The notes below the pieces were generated by a model. That model did not search any database, was not told the DNA's origin, and saw only the letters and a program-made list of their open reading frames with translations. A DNA stretch of 64,000 nucleotides, taken from an uncultured Bacteroidia bacterium. GTDB lineage: Bacteria > Bacteroidota > Bacteroidia > Bacteroidales > ML635J-15. The position numbers and the translations under genes are program-made. This document shows positions 45,090 through 53,881 of the stretch, piece after piece. The stretch covers positions 1 to 64,000 of the forward strand of contig CADAXK010000009.1 of assembly GCA_902791865.1 (NCBI GenBank), read 5' to 3'. How positions within the stretch are numbered: the first letter of the stretch is position 1; each line of letters begins with the position of its first letter.

Positions 45090-46841
45090 TTAGAACAAAT
45101 ATGTCAACCCCACCATTGCATTGAATCCCTGTGCACGATAGTTGTTCCAAATGTAGTAGCGCTGGCAGGCAATGTTGTTCAGATAAAGGAATGCGCTGAA
45201 ATTGTCGTCGAACTTATATTCTCCAAAGAGGTTAACATCAATCACAGCCTTCATCTTCTTGGCATACTGTACGCCTTCAACATATTCCTTTGCATAGCAC
45301 CTGTTCAGGAAATAACCTTCCACACCAAACGAAATCTTGTTGGTGAGACGGTACGAAGCCCTCAGACTGACATCCAAGTCTGGCATCTGCCACGGATGTG
45401 CATCAGCAATTTTGGGAGAATTAAGCACATTCGGGTCTCCCAATTTGATATAATAGTAGTAGTGTGCCTTCAACATAATGTCAAGTCCCGGAGCAAGGTC
45501 ACGCATCGAAAGTTCGGCGTATGCACCAACACGGTCAACATCCATATATTCCATCCTGAACTTGTTGTGCAATGGTTCAAGGGTATCATTTACAAAGAAT
45601 ACCATCTTGTCGATATGCGAGTAGTTGGCATTGAGGTGTAAGTAAACCTTTTTACTTATGTTTGCCTTTAAGCCCAAGTTAACTTCGTGCTGATAACTTG
45701 TGTTAACATAAGGAAAACTAATTACAAAAGGATTTATGGTCGAAAGATACTCTAGGTTATTGTTCTCCAAATGTCCGCCATAGCTAATATATGGCAGCAA
45801 AGTATTGCTGATATTCAACTGTGCATATACATCGGGGTATATATAAAATTTATTTGTAGAACCAGCACTATAAACCAAATTAGCACCTGCTTTTACGTTC
45901 CATTTTTCGTTCTCGAAACGGAAATATGGTTCTGGATTAATAAACATATCATTAATAGTATTATTAACCCACGATATCTTGTTGGCATTGAACAGATAAT
46001 TAATATCCACTCCGTAGCTGATATTCTTCACTGTACGACCAATATTTGCAATAACATCAATCTTATGCTGATAGTCCTTTGTCTTGGTAAAGAAATACTG
46101 ATAGCCAGCATCAAACTTATAGTTCCAGTGCTTGCGGCCTGTCTGCTGGGATTCGAATGTCATATTTGCACCCACACGGTTGAAACGCTGCTTTTCGACC
46201 TCGTCGCGGGTATCAACATAATCAAAAGTATCCCAATTTATTGTATCAGTATTGCCATAAACCTTCGGGTCGTAACCGTAATAGCAGATTCCGTTGGACG
46301 AGAAATAAACCTTACCCGAAAGCACCGACTTTGCAAACAATTTCTTGCCGAATGCCTCAATGCGACTGTCATCATATCCCGAATAAATCTTCTGGTTCAG
46401 GTAGTTCTTTATCTTGCCGAATGACGAATGGTGGTGAGCTGCAATGCCTAACGAATAATTCTTCTGGCGTTTTGAATTGATATACAGCTCGGCAAATGGC
46501 GAAATGTAGTTTCCATATCCTACCTTTACAAAACCAGTATTCAATGGTTTCAACGCTTCTCCCTTAACTGTTGCCGCAGAAATCTTTTGTGGAGTAAAGC
46601 TTGTGCGGTACATCGTAGGCATTACCGAATATTCAAACTTTGGTTCGGCCTTCACTGTGTCGGCAATCACAGGAAGGCTCTGGATTCTGCTGGCATCCTT
46701 CAGCACCGGCGAATAATCGTTGTAAATGACAACCGTCTGTTCCTCAAGGGTATTGTCCTCCTGAGCCATAAGGCTACATCCTAGCACAACAAATGCTATC
46801 AGCAAGGTCAAATATTTCATATCATTAGTTTTTCGCTTCAT
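45090..46841 (-). CDS. TonB-dependent-receptor-like outer-membrane barrel protein
   Basis: 583 residues. A signal peptide (LTLLIAFVVLGCSLMAQ) precedes a region that lacks a recognisable plug domain, then about 470 residues of amphipathic strands rich in Tyr/Asn, ending in the outer-membrane signal GFNAMVGLTYLF. It matches the barrels often annotated as TonB-dependent receptor in Bacteroidota but seems too short for plug plus 22 strands. The ATG at 46841 is chosen; an in-frame ATG at 46820 gives a shorter n-region and is equally possible. It starts 11 bases after the TPR gene, so the two form a unit. Confidence 0.7.
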   Translation of the reverse strand: MKRKTNDMKYLTLLIAFVVLGCSLMAQEDNTLEEQTVVIYNDYSPVLKDASRIQSLPVIADTVKAEPKFEYSVMPTMYRTSFTPQKISAATVKGEALKPLNTGFVKVGYGNYISPFAELYINSKRQKNYSLGIAAHHHSSFGKIKNYLNQKIYSGYDDSRIEAFGKKLFAKSVLSGKVYFSSNGICYYGYDPKVYGNTDTINWDTFDYVDTRDEVEKQRFNRVGANMTFESQQTGRKHWNYKFDAGYQYFFTKTKDYQHKIDVIANIGRTVKNISYGVDINYLFNANKISWVNNTINDMFINPEPYFRFENEKWNVKAGANLVYSAGSTNKFYIYPDVYAQLNISNTLLPYISYGGHLENNNLEYLSTINPFVISFPYVNTSYQHEVNLGLKANISKKVYLHLNANYSHIDKMVFFVNDTLEPLHNKFRMEYMDVDRVGAYAELSMRDLAPGLDIMLKAHYYYYIKLGDPNVLNSPKIADAHPWQMPDLDVSLRASYRLTNKISFGVEGYFLNRCYAKEYVEGVQYAKKMKAVIDVNLFGEYKFDDNFSAFLYLNNIACQRYYIWNNYRAQGFNAMVGLTYLF

Positions 46842-46852
46842 TTTCAATCAGT

Positions 46853-49800
46853 TTATTCGTTTTCATTTTGTTTTGGTTCATCCTTCAACTCAATTTCTGG
46901 CGTCTTGTTCTCATCTGGAAGAACATCATCCGGAAGTTCTATGTCGAATTCCTCATCGGGGAAAAGTCCGCCATCGGATTCATCCTCAACGAGATTTATC
47001 TTCAGTTTCAGCATTTCATCCTCCTGACGGGCGGCTTCCTCGGCCTCGAATATTGCTGTAAGTTTCTCCTGCGCCTCGTCCTTTATGCCATCGGTTTCGT
47101 TGTCGTAGTTGCTAAGCACCGACTGCAAGGTGTGTTTTGCAGAGAAAATATCTTCCTCATCGAAATATATCTGAGCCAAAAGTATATAGCTCTTTGCCAA
47201 CCAATATGCGTGCGGAGTACTCGACTGTGCAAAGTCGTAGATTATCTCCTCGGCTATGCTGTCGTTGCCATTCTCATAATTTATCGAGGCAGTCATAAAC
47301 TTCGATTCGGCACCTTCGTAGCTGACAACCTCCTCCGACAACTTTTCGAAAAGCGTCAGGGCACGCGACTTATTGTCCTTTGCCACGAAAGCCTTAGCCA
47401 TCTTGTACTGAGCCTCGCGTACATTTTCAATATTCGACCTGTCGCTGTCGATGACATCCTGTGCAGAAGTAATCACATTGTCGTAATTCTTGGCATTGTA
47501 TGCACAACGCAAGCGCCCGAGAGCAGCAACCTGCTTGGTCGATTTGTTTTCGGCAATCGGATAAAGCTTGTCGTAATAATTGTAGGAATCGTTCCAGTTT
47601 TCCTTGTCAAACAGCAAAGAAGCAGATTTCAATGTGCTTTCCTCTGTATAGCTGTTGGTTGGTGCATCGGCAACAACACGATAGCTCTTCAAAGCATCGT
47701 CCTTTTCCTCGAAATAGAAATGCAATTCAGCCTTGTAATAGTTTGCCTCAATCAAATACTTGCCCTTGGGGAATTCGTTGAGATACTTGGTTATAGACTT
47801 TAATGCATCATTATACTTCTTATCGATATAAAGCTTCTTTGCGGCCAGCCATATTATTTCATCCTGCTCATCTTTGCTTATTTCTACACCCGAACCTTCG
47901 CTATTTGCATATTCGATGTAAGCATCGGGCTTGTCGAGTTCAAGATAAATTGACTTGATCATATCGTTGGCATTGCTTGCATCCTCGGTTCCAGGGAACT
48001 CCGAAATTACACGCTTGTAATAATTCAAAGCATTGTCGTAGTGCTTGCGGTTGAACTCGATTGCGCCAAGGCTCGAAAGTGCGGTACTTTTGTTTGCCGA
48101 ATGTGGATAGTCGGCTATAAGCATTTCGTAATACAGCTTGGCTGAATCCTCAGCATTGAGGTCGGTCTGATACACGCGAGCGATTCCAAACATTGCATTG
48201 CTTGCATATTCGGAATTAGGATATTCGGCCAGCAGCTTCTTCAAAGCCCACACCTTTTCGTTCGACATCTTCAGACCACCGTATGTGAGCGACATCTGGT
48301 AAAGGCTATAGTCGGTTTCGACAAGACCAATCTTCACGGCTTTCTTGTAGTATTCGGAAGCAACAGCAAAGTCGCGGTTTATATAGTAGCAGTCGCCAAT
48401 ACGATTGTAGGTGTCGTTTATCACAACATTTTCCTCATCGCCCGAAATCTTTTCATACTTGCGGAACCAAGAATTTGCAATTGTATATTCCTTCTTGTCG
48501 AAATAAGCATAGCCCAAATTGTAGTGTGCACGGCCATATTCCTCAAGACCTATTGAACCTACTGCATTTACGAATTCCTTGAACTGGTCGATTGCAATGT
48601 CGGTATTTCCGAGACGGTAGTTTGCTTCGGCTTTCCAGTAGTGAGCCAACGATTCTATTTTTTTGTCGTATTTGCCGTATGCAAGCGACTTATCGAACAT
48701 ATCTATCGCATCGGAATATTTCTGCGAAATGAAAAGTTCCTCGCCACGGATAAAAGTCAACCTTTGATATGCCATGTCAACCTTGGAATTGCGATAGTTA
48801 AGACTTTCAATGGTGGCAATTGCACGCTGGTAGTTCTTCGCACTCATGAACGCATCGAGCAGGTAGTCGTATGCGGCTTCGGTACGCGGACTATTGGGAT
48901 ATTCCTCAATGTATCGCGTGAATGCGTTTATCGCCTCGTTGAACGGCGAAAGCGAAAGTTCGAAGCAAAGCTGTGCAAAGTTGAACAACGCATCTTCCTT
49001 TATGACAGGATTATAGTTGTAAAGAGATGCCGTCTCGAAGGCTCTGCGCGCTTCCAGTTTCTTGCCTGTTTTCAAGCAGCAGTCACCCATAAGATATGAT
49101 GCGTTCTGCCCTATCGTGTCCTTGGTGCGGGTTATCTTTCCGAAATTCTTTGCAGCCTCATCGTACTGACCTATGGAATACTGAGCGTATGCAAGTTCGT
49201 AATAATCAAAGTCGGTTGCTGTCGAATTGGCTTCCATATAACGTTTCAAATATGGAATCGCTTCGGAATACTTTTTAGTGCGCACATACGAGAGACCTAC
49301 AATCTTTGCATTTTCGGGAGCGGCACCAACAAAGTCCTCACCATGTTCATCGGCATATTTTACAACAGCATCATAGTTCTCCTGCATGTAGTAAATCTGC
49401 AAAATATAGAACGGCACTATTGACGAGAAAGTTGGATTGTTCTGCAATTTAAGGAATCCATTAAGTGCTGTTTGATATTGTTCGTTTATATACTTGATGT
49501 GCGAATAGAAATACAAAGACATTGTTCCATATAATCCATCGTGATCTTTTATCTCATAAAATGCCTTTGCCGCCTCATCGAAATTTTTGCGTGCATACAG
49601 GCAATGACCTTTCTTGAAGAAATATTCGTTCTGGTCCTCGGCGTCAAGGTCAGTATAGTGTACCTTGTTGTACCAAGCAAGGGCATTTTTGTACTTCTTG
49701 TCGCGGTAGTAAACATTTGCCATCGCAAACGACGCTTCGTTGATATTGTTGCTTTCTGGATGATTTATGGCAAACTGATTAAGCTGATACTCAGCATCCT

Positions 49801-50053
49801 TGTTGAACAAATGCATCGAACACATTGCAAAGTAGAAAGCTGCATCGTCGCGATACTTTGAATTGTCAATGTCGCCATTGTTCATTATCTTGAAAAATTC
49901 ATTTTGCGCGGAAACATACATTCCCTTGTCGTACAGTTCCTTGGCAGTACGATAAGAAAATTCGTCACCATCGTATTTCATAGTCTTCTGACCTGTAGTA
50001 GCAACCGCTACAAACAGCATGAGAAGCAATGTTGCAAAGTTCCTTAGTTTCAT
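46853..50053 (-). CDS. Large TPR protein, probably periplasmic or outer-membrane associated
   Basis: 1066 residues. A signal peptide (LLLMLFVAVATTGQ) is followed by roughly 24-26 TPR-like helical pairs (Y.KA...Y, GDCYY, A.YYK..I..FP) to about residue 1000. An acidic tail rich in Glu, Asp and Pro ends KQNENE. The ATG at 50053 is preferred to a GTG two codons upstream. The first of two genes read leftward, with the barrel protein behind it; a TPR superhelix encoded with a barrel suggests an envelope assembly or transport complex. Specific function unknown. Confidence 0.8.
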   Translation of the reverse strand: MKLRNFATLLLMLFVAVATTGQKTMKYDGDEFSYRTAKELYDKGMYVSAQNEFFKIMNNGDIDNSKYRDDAAFYFAMCSMHLFNKDAEYQLNQFAINHPESNNINEASFAMANVYYRDKKYKNALAWYNKVHYTDLDAEDQNEYFFKKGHCLYARKNFDEAAKAFYEIKDHDGLYGTMSLYFYSHIKYINEQYQTALNGFLKLQNNPTFSSIVPFYILQIYYMQENYDAVVKYADEHGEDFVGAAPENAKIVGLSYVRTKKYSEAIPYLKRYMEANSTATDFDYYELAYAQYSIGQYDEAAKNFGKITRTKDTIGQNASYLMGDCCLKTGKKLEARRAFETASLYNYNPVIKEDALFNFAQLCFELSLSPFNEAINAFTRYIEEYPNSPRTEAAYDYLLDAFMSAKNYQRAIATIESLNYRNSKVDMAYQRLTFIRGEELFISQKYSDAIDMFDKSLAYGKYDKKIESLAHYWKAEANYRLGNTDIAIDQFKEFVNAVGSIGLEEYGRAHYNLGYAYFDKKEYTIANSWFRKYEKISGDEENVVINDTYNRIGDCYYINRDFAVASEYYKKAVKIGLVETDYSLYQMSLTYGGLKMSNEKVWALKKLLAEYPNSEYASNAMFGIARVYQTDLNAEDSAKLYYEMLIADYPHSANKSTALSSLGAIEFNRKHYDNALNYYKRVISEFPGTEDASNANDMIKSIYLELDKPDAYIEYANSEGSGVEISKDEQDEIIWLAAKKLYIDKKYNDALKSITKYLNEFPKGKYLIEANYYKAELHFYFEEKDDALKSYRVVADAPTNSYTEESTLKSASLLFDKENWNDSYNYYDKLYPIAENKSTKQVAALGRLRCAYNAKNYDNVITSAQDVIDSDRSNIENVREAQYKMAKAFVAKDNKSRALTLFEKLSEEVVSYEGAESKFMTASINYENGNDSIAEEIIYDFAQSSTPHAYWLAKSYILLAQIYFDEEDIFSAKHTLQSVLSNYDNETDGIKDEAQEKLTAIFEAEEAARQEDEMLKLKINLVEDESDGGLFPDEEFDIELPDDVLPDENKTPEIELKDEPKQNENE

Positions 50054-50209
50054 ATACACAGTAATATTTCTATAAAAACTTGTCTATCAATACAATATTA
50101 TCCTAATTTAGCAAAAATCAAAAGTAGAGTTTTTGTTAAGTCCAAAACGAACTATACACCTCTTTTAATTAACACATTGTTGTTTATTAGTATCAATCAT
50201 TATATTGCG

Positions 50210-50217
50210 TATATTTG
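50210..50217 (+). promoter_or_regulatory. Bacteroidota -7 promoter element (TATATTTG)
   Basis: A TAnnTTTG match 45 bases before the ATG of the FtsE-like gene. It contains the TTG at 50215 and so excludes that start. Confidence 0.6.
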
Positions 50218-50262
50218 TGGCGTGAATACTACTTTTGTAAACTTACTTATACAAAAATATTT

Positions 50263-51084
50263 ATGGACGAAAATAGCACTTTGCTTGTTGATGTAAAGGG
50301 CCTGAACATATATCAGGACGACAAGTTGATATTGCAAAATGTAAACATCCATGTCGATGTTGGCGAGTTTGTTTACCTAATTGGAAAAGTCGGTAGCGGA
50401 AAGAGTAGTCTTTTGAAGACATTGTATTGCGAACTGCCTGTTGTTGAAGGAGAAGCAAATGTTGTTGGCTACGACTTGAAGAAGATAAAAAACAAAAAGA
50501 TTCCGCTTCTGCGCCGCAAGATAGGTATGGTTTTTCAAGATTTCGAGCTAATGAACGACCGCTCCGTTTACGAAAACCTGCGTTTTGTACTCAAAGCCAC
50601 TGGCTGGAAAGATAAACAAGAAATTGAAACGCGCATAAACGAAGTGCTAAAAAGCGTTGGAATGTTGGATAAGAAAATGTCGATGCCTGCACAACTTTCT
50701 GGCGGCGAAAGGCAGTCGGTAAGTGTGGCAAGAGCATTACTTAACAATCCGCCAATAATCTTTGCAGATGAGCCGACTGGCAATCTTGACCCTGAAAGTG
50801 CCGATGTTATTGTGGATTTGCTTTACAAACTTTGCCAATCTGGCAAGTCGGTGCTGATGGTAACGCACAATCATGGATTTTTCCGCAAATATGCCGGGCG
50901 TATTTATGCTTTCGGAAACCAGACCGTCACCGAGCAAGGCGACAACAAGATTGCAATAGCAGTTGACGACATTGATGACATTGAAACTCCCGCATCAGAA
51001 ATATTCGAAACAGAAATAAATTCAAATGTACAGACGCAAAATTTTGCGTCTCAAGAAGCAGAACCTCAAAATTTTGAACAATGA
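50263..51084 (+). CDS. ftsE: FtsE-like ABC transporter ATPase with a repeat-derived C-terminal tail
   Basis: 273 residues. Walker A is GKVGSGKS (41-48), the Q-loop is VFQDFELMNDRSV, the signature is LSGGERQ (145-151), Walker B is IIFADEPTGNLDP and the switch His is in VTHNHGF. The closest match is FtsE, the cytoplasmic ATPase that with FtsX controls peptidoglycan hydrolases during division. No ftsX is adjacent, so LolD-type is possible. FtsE proteins usually end near residue 230; the acidic extension here (229-273) includes NVQTQNFASQE, encoded by the dispersed palindrome at 51026-51054. The stop overlaps the next ATG by 4 bases (ATGA). Confidence 0.8.
   Translation: MDENSTLLVDVKGLNIYQDDKLILQNVNIHVDVGEFVYLIGKVGSGKSSLLKTLYCELPVVEGEANVVGYDLKKIKNKKIPLLRRKIGMVFQDFELMNDRSVYENLRFVLKATGWKDKQEIETRINEVLKSVGMLDKKMSMPAQLSGGERQSVSVARALLNNPPIIFADEPTGNLDPESADVIVDLLYKLCQSGKSVLMVTHNHGFFRKYAGRIYAFGNQTVTEQGDNKIAIAVDDIDDIETPASEIFETEINSNVQTQNFASQEAEPQNFEQ
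51026..51054. repeat. Dispersed palindromic repeat inside the coding sequence
   Basis: All 29 bases are identical to 42843-42871, including the perfect palindrome AGACGCAAAATTTTGCGTCT (51032-51051). It is read in frame as part of the tail of the FtsE-like protein. Confidence 0.9.
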
Positions 51085-51902
51085 AAAAAAGCATATTCTA
51101 TATCATAGCAATTGCAAGCCTCTCATTGCTTGCTTGCCAAAACAAAGGCTCAGAAACAACAGCAGAACCTATTGCATCAACCACCGAATGTGGCGAAAGC
51201 GACCATCTCATAAACGCAACTTTATGGATGCAACATTCAGCTGAATATCGCGCCTGCTGTCTGCAGACCTACAAGATTGCAAAATCGGCTCTTGCAGAAA
51301 ACATCAAGACCAAACAGACCGACAAGCCAGCAGCCGTAGTTCTCGACATCGACGAGACCGTACTCGACAATTCGTACTACGAAGCATATATGGTGGCTGA
51401 AGGAACATCGTTCAGCGATTCCACTTGGGCAATATGGACATCTAAAGCCGATGCAACCGAAGTTCCTGGGGCAATCGACTTCTTGAAATACGCCCAATCG
51501 CTCGGTGTAGAAATAATCTTCATCTCGAACCGATACCCTGAAGAATTAGAACCGACAATGGCAAACATGAAAAAACTCGGGTTCCCAGATGTTCCTGCCG
51601 AAAACTTCTACATGAAGGAAAAGGATGCATCAAGTTGCAAAAAAGAACGCCGAGAATTAGTTTCGGAAAAATATGAAATTGTAATGCTTGTAGGCGACAA
51701 TTTAGGCGACCACTCCGAAATTTTTGATGAACGTAAGACCAAAGGCGATATGCTTGCCGAAACTGATGAAATCGTTGAATTGCTTGGCTCTCGCTACATT
51801 GTACTACCGAATCCAACCTACGGCACATGGGAAAAGCCAATCCTTGCCGACAAGGAAAAGTCGAGTCGCGAAAACCGTATCAATGCACTCAAAACATTCT
51901 AA
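51081..51902 (+). CDS. 5'-nucleotidase, lipoprotein e(P4) family
   Basis: A 273-residue lipoprotein of the HAD superfamily (class C acid phosphatases). The lipobox LLAC gives Cys19 as the lipidated residue. HAD motif 1 is VLDIDETVLDN (nucleophile Asp89, Asp91), motif 2 is FISNR, and the motif 4 region is LVGDNLGDHSE. It dephosphorylates nucleotides or other phosphomonoesters at the envelope, as in the Haemophilus e(P4) protein. Translation is coupled to the FtsE-like gene through a 4-base overlap. Confidence 0.9.
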   Translation: MKKSIFYIIAIASLSLLACQNKGSETTAEPIASTTECGESDHLINATLWMQHSAEYRACCLQTYKIAKSALAENIKTKQTDKPAAVVLDIDETVLDNSYYEAYMVAEGTSFSDSTWAIWTSKADATEVPGAIDFLKYAQSLGVEIIFISNRYPEELEPTMANMKKLGFPDVPAENFYMKEKDASSCKKERRELVSEKYEIVMLVGDNLGDHSEIFDERKTKGDMLAETDEIVELLGSRYIVLPNPTYGTWEKPILADKEKSSRENRINALKTF

Positions 51903-51917
51903 ACGACCATTTCAACT

Positions 51918-53288
51918 ATGCACAAGTTTCTGACACTTGAAGGCATACTACTCATATTGGGATATTTGGCATTGGCCTTCCTGATTGTATGGTTCATATC
52001 GCTTTTCAAGTACAAGAACGATGATGAAACAAAGCGGTATTTTTTTCTCGGCTTTGGTTTCAAGATGGCTTGTTGCATAGGATTTGCAGTAATATATGAC
52101 TTCTACTACCATTGGGGAGGCGATACATATTACTACTACATGGCATCACAAAGATTAGGGCAAGTCTTATTTCAAGACCCAACTTCCTACTTTAGAATAA
52201 TGTTCGATACTATTGATGGCAACAACATACAAACTCTTGCTCCTGGTCTTGCATACTACCCTGTACTTCGCGACCCATCCAGATATGCTGTACATAGATT
52301 TCTATCGCCATTTGCAATAATTGGCGGAGAAAACTACTATACTGTAAATATTTGCCTTTCGCTGTTTCTTTTTCTGCTCAACTGGAAATTTTTCCAATAC
52401 ATCCGCACAAAAATAAATTGTAGCGATAAGATAACATTTATATGCATAATGCTCATTCCATCGGTTGGATTTTGGAGTTCAGCACTTATGAAGGATAGTT
52501 TTACTTTCACATTCAACCTTGTTTTAATAATGTGCTTTGCAAAGATTTTCTTCGACAGAAAAATACGCATTTCAACTATTCTTGGCCTTGTTTTAAGTGC
52601 TTACATCATTATGGAACTGAAAGTTTACATCCTTTATGCATCAATTGCTGGTTGTATGGTGTGGCTTGGAAGCGGATACTTGAAACGAGTAAAAAGTACA
52701 CTTTTCAAATTTGTTGTTGCTCCAATACTCATACTTATTGTAGCACTCGGAGGAATGTATGCACTAAGGTTTGTTGGAGAAAGTGTTGGAGGTAAATTCA
52801 GCGATGTTGATTCAATGCTAGGACAGGCAAGTGTAACACAGCAAGACTTAAAACAGGAATACTACCAAGGACACTCTTTCGACATCGGTGACTTCGATGG
52901 CTCTTTAGGTAGCCTCATAAGTATGGGACCTAAAGCTATAATTGCAGGTTTGTACAGACCATTTATATTCGAAAGCGGCAGCGCCGTTATGCTTTTGTCT
53001 GGACTAGAAAATACTGCTCTTTTGCTACTCACACTTTATGTATTTTTCAAGGCAGGAATAAAATACACTATAAAACAAATACTTGGCAATCCATTTGTGA
53101 GCATGTGCTTCCTATTTTCTGTTGTTCTTGCATTAGGTATTGGTATTTCCACTTCAAATTTTGGTGCTTTGGTAAGGTTCAAAATTCCTCTTATTCCATT
53201 GTTCGCACTCGGATGGCTCGAAATATTGTTTACAAAGAGGAAAGAAATGGAACTCGCAGAAGCGGAAGAAAACAAGTCTGAAGAATAA
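51918..53288 (+). CDS. Polytopic membrane protein, glycan polymerase/GT-C-like
   Basis: 456 residues with about ten to eleven hydrophobic segments. Conspicuous aromatic/acidic loops include YHWGGDTYYYYMASQRL and a large loop around 280-340 (QQDLKQEYYQGHSF). The layout, with an acidic motif after the second helix, recalls EpsG/Wzy-type polymerases and GT-C glycosyltransferases; this is an inference from topology only. The C-terminus is acidic. It begins 15 bases after the phosphatase gene and is followed by GNAT at 15 bases, so it belongs to the same transcript. Confidence 0.5.
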   Translation: MHKFLTLEGILLILGYLALAFLIVWFISLFKYKNDDETKRYFFLGFGFKMACCIGFAVIYDFYYHWGGDTYYYYMASQRLGQVLFQDPTSYFRIMFDTIDGNNIQTLAPGLAYYPVLRDPSRYAVHRFLSPFAIIGGENYYTVNICLSLFLFLLNWKFFQYIRTKINCSDKITFICIMLIPSVGFWSSALMKDSFTFTFNLVLIMCFAKIFFDRKIRISTILGLVLSAYIIMELKVYILYASIAGCMVWLGSGYLKRVKSTLFKFVVAPILILIVALGGMYALRFVGESVGGKFSDVDSMLGQASVTQQDLKQEYYQGHSFDIGDFDGSLGSLISMGPKAIIAGLYRPFIFESGSAVMLLSGLENTALLLLTLYVFFKAGIKYTIKQILGNPFVSMCFLFSVVLALGIGISTSNFGALVRFKIPLIPLFALGWLEILFTKRKEMELAEAEENKSEE

Positions 53289-53303
53289 TACCCTAGCAAC
53301 CAA

Positions 53304-53873
53304 ATGACAGACATAATAATACGCCCAGCAACCGAAAACGATGCACCAATTATAGCTCGGTGCGTACTAGCAGCAATGGAAATTGTTGACATTGACACAA
53401 TTGTACCATCAGAAATGCACACTGCGGTAAAAAATCTTGAAGTCGCCACTCTTGACGATGCTCGACTTTATAGCTGTAAAAACAGCCTTATTGCTGAAGT
53501 CAACGGAGACGCTGTCGGATGTCTAATATCCTATTGCGGAGACGATTATGCTACTTTGCGCAAACGCACATTCGACATTTTATACGAAGAAAGCGGTCTC
53601 GACCTGCGCAATAATCCTATGGAAACTGGTCCTGGTGAATATTATCTCGACTGCATGGCAATTAAATCAAAATTCAGAGGTAAAAGCATTGGACATTTAC
53701 TGATGAGAAAAGCAATTGAAAATGGCAAAATACTTGGTTATAAACATTTTACCCTTCTAGTCGAAAAATCACACAATCGCTTGCAGGAGTATTATGCCCA
53801 ACTCGGTTTTTCTCCAATTGAAAAAATTGTGGCATTCGGATCGGAATATACCAAAATGGAATATAAGCTTTAA
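53304..53873 (+). CDS. GNAT-family N-acetyltransferase
   Basis: 189 residues. The acetyl-CoA binding motif A is FRGKSIGHLLMRKAI, preceded by the strand YYLDCMAIKSKF. Motif B lies in NRLQEYYAQLGFSPI. The N-terminus (IIIRPATENDAPIIARC) is the usual GNAT opening. The acceptor is unknown. Last gene of the ftsE-like cluster; its stop lies 9 bases from the stop of the convergent PNGase F-like gene with no visible terminator between. Confidence 0.85.
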   Translation: MTDIIIRPATENDAPIIARCVLAAMEIVDIDTIVPSEMHTAVKNLEVATLDDARLYSCKNSLIAEVNGDAVGCLISYCGDDYATLRKRTFDILYEESGLDLRNNPMETGPGEYYLDCMAIKSKFRGKSIGHLLMRKAIENGKILGYKHFTLLVEKSHNRLQEYYAQLGFSPIEKIVAFGSEYTKMEYKL

Positions 53874-53881
53874 AACCTCTC

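Noticed and set aside
50215..50262. Upstream TTG start for the FtsE-like gene
   Set aside because: The codon is part of the TATATTTG promoter element and cannot lie in the mRNA.
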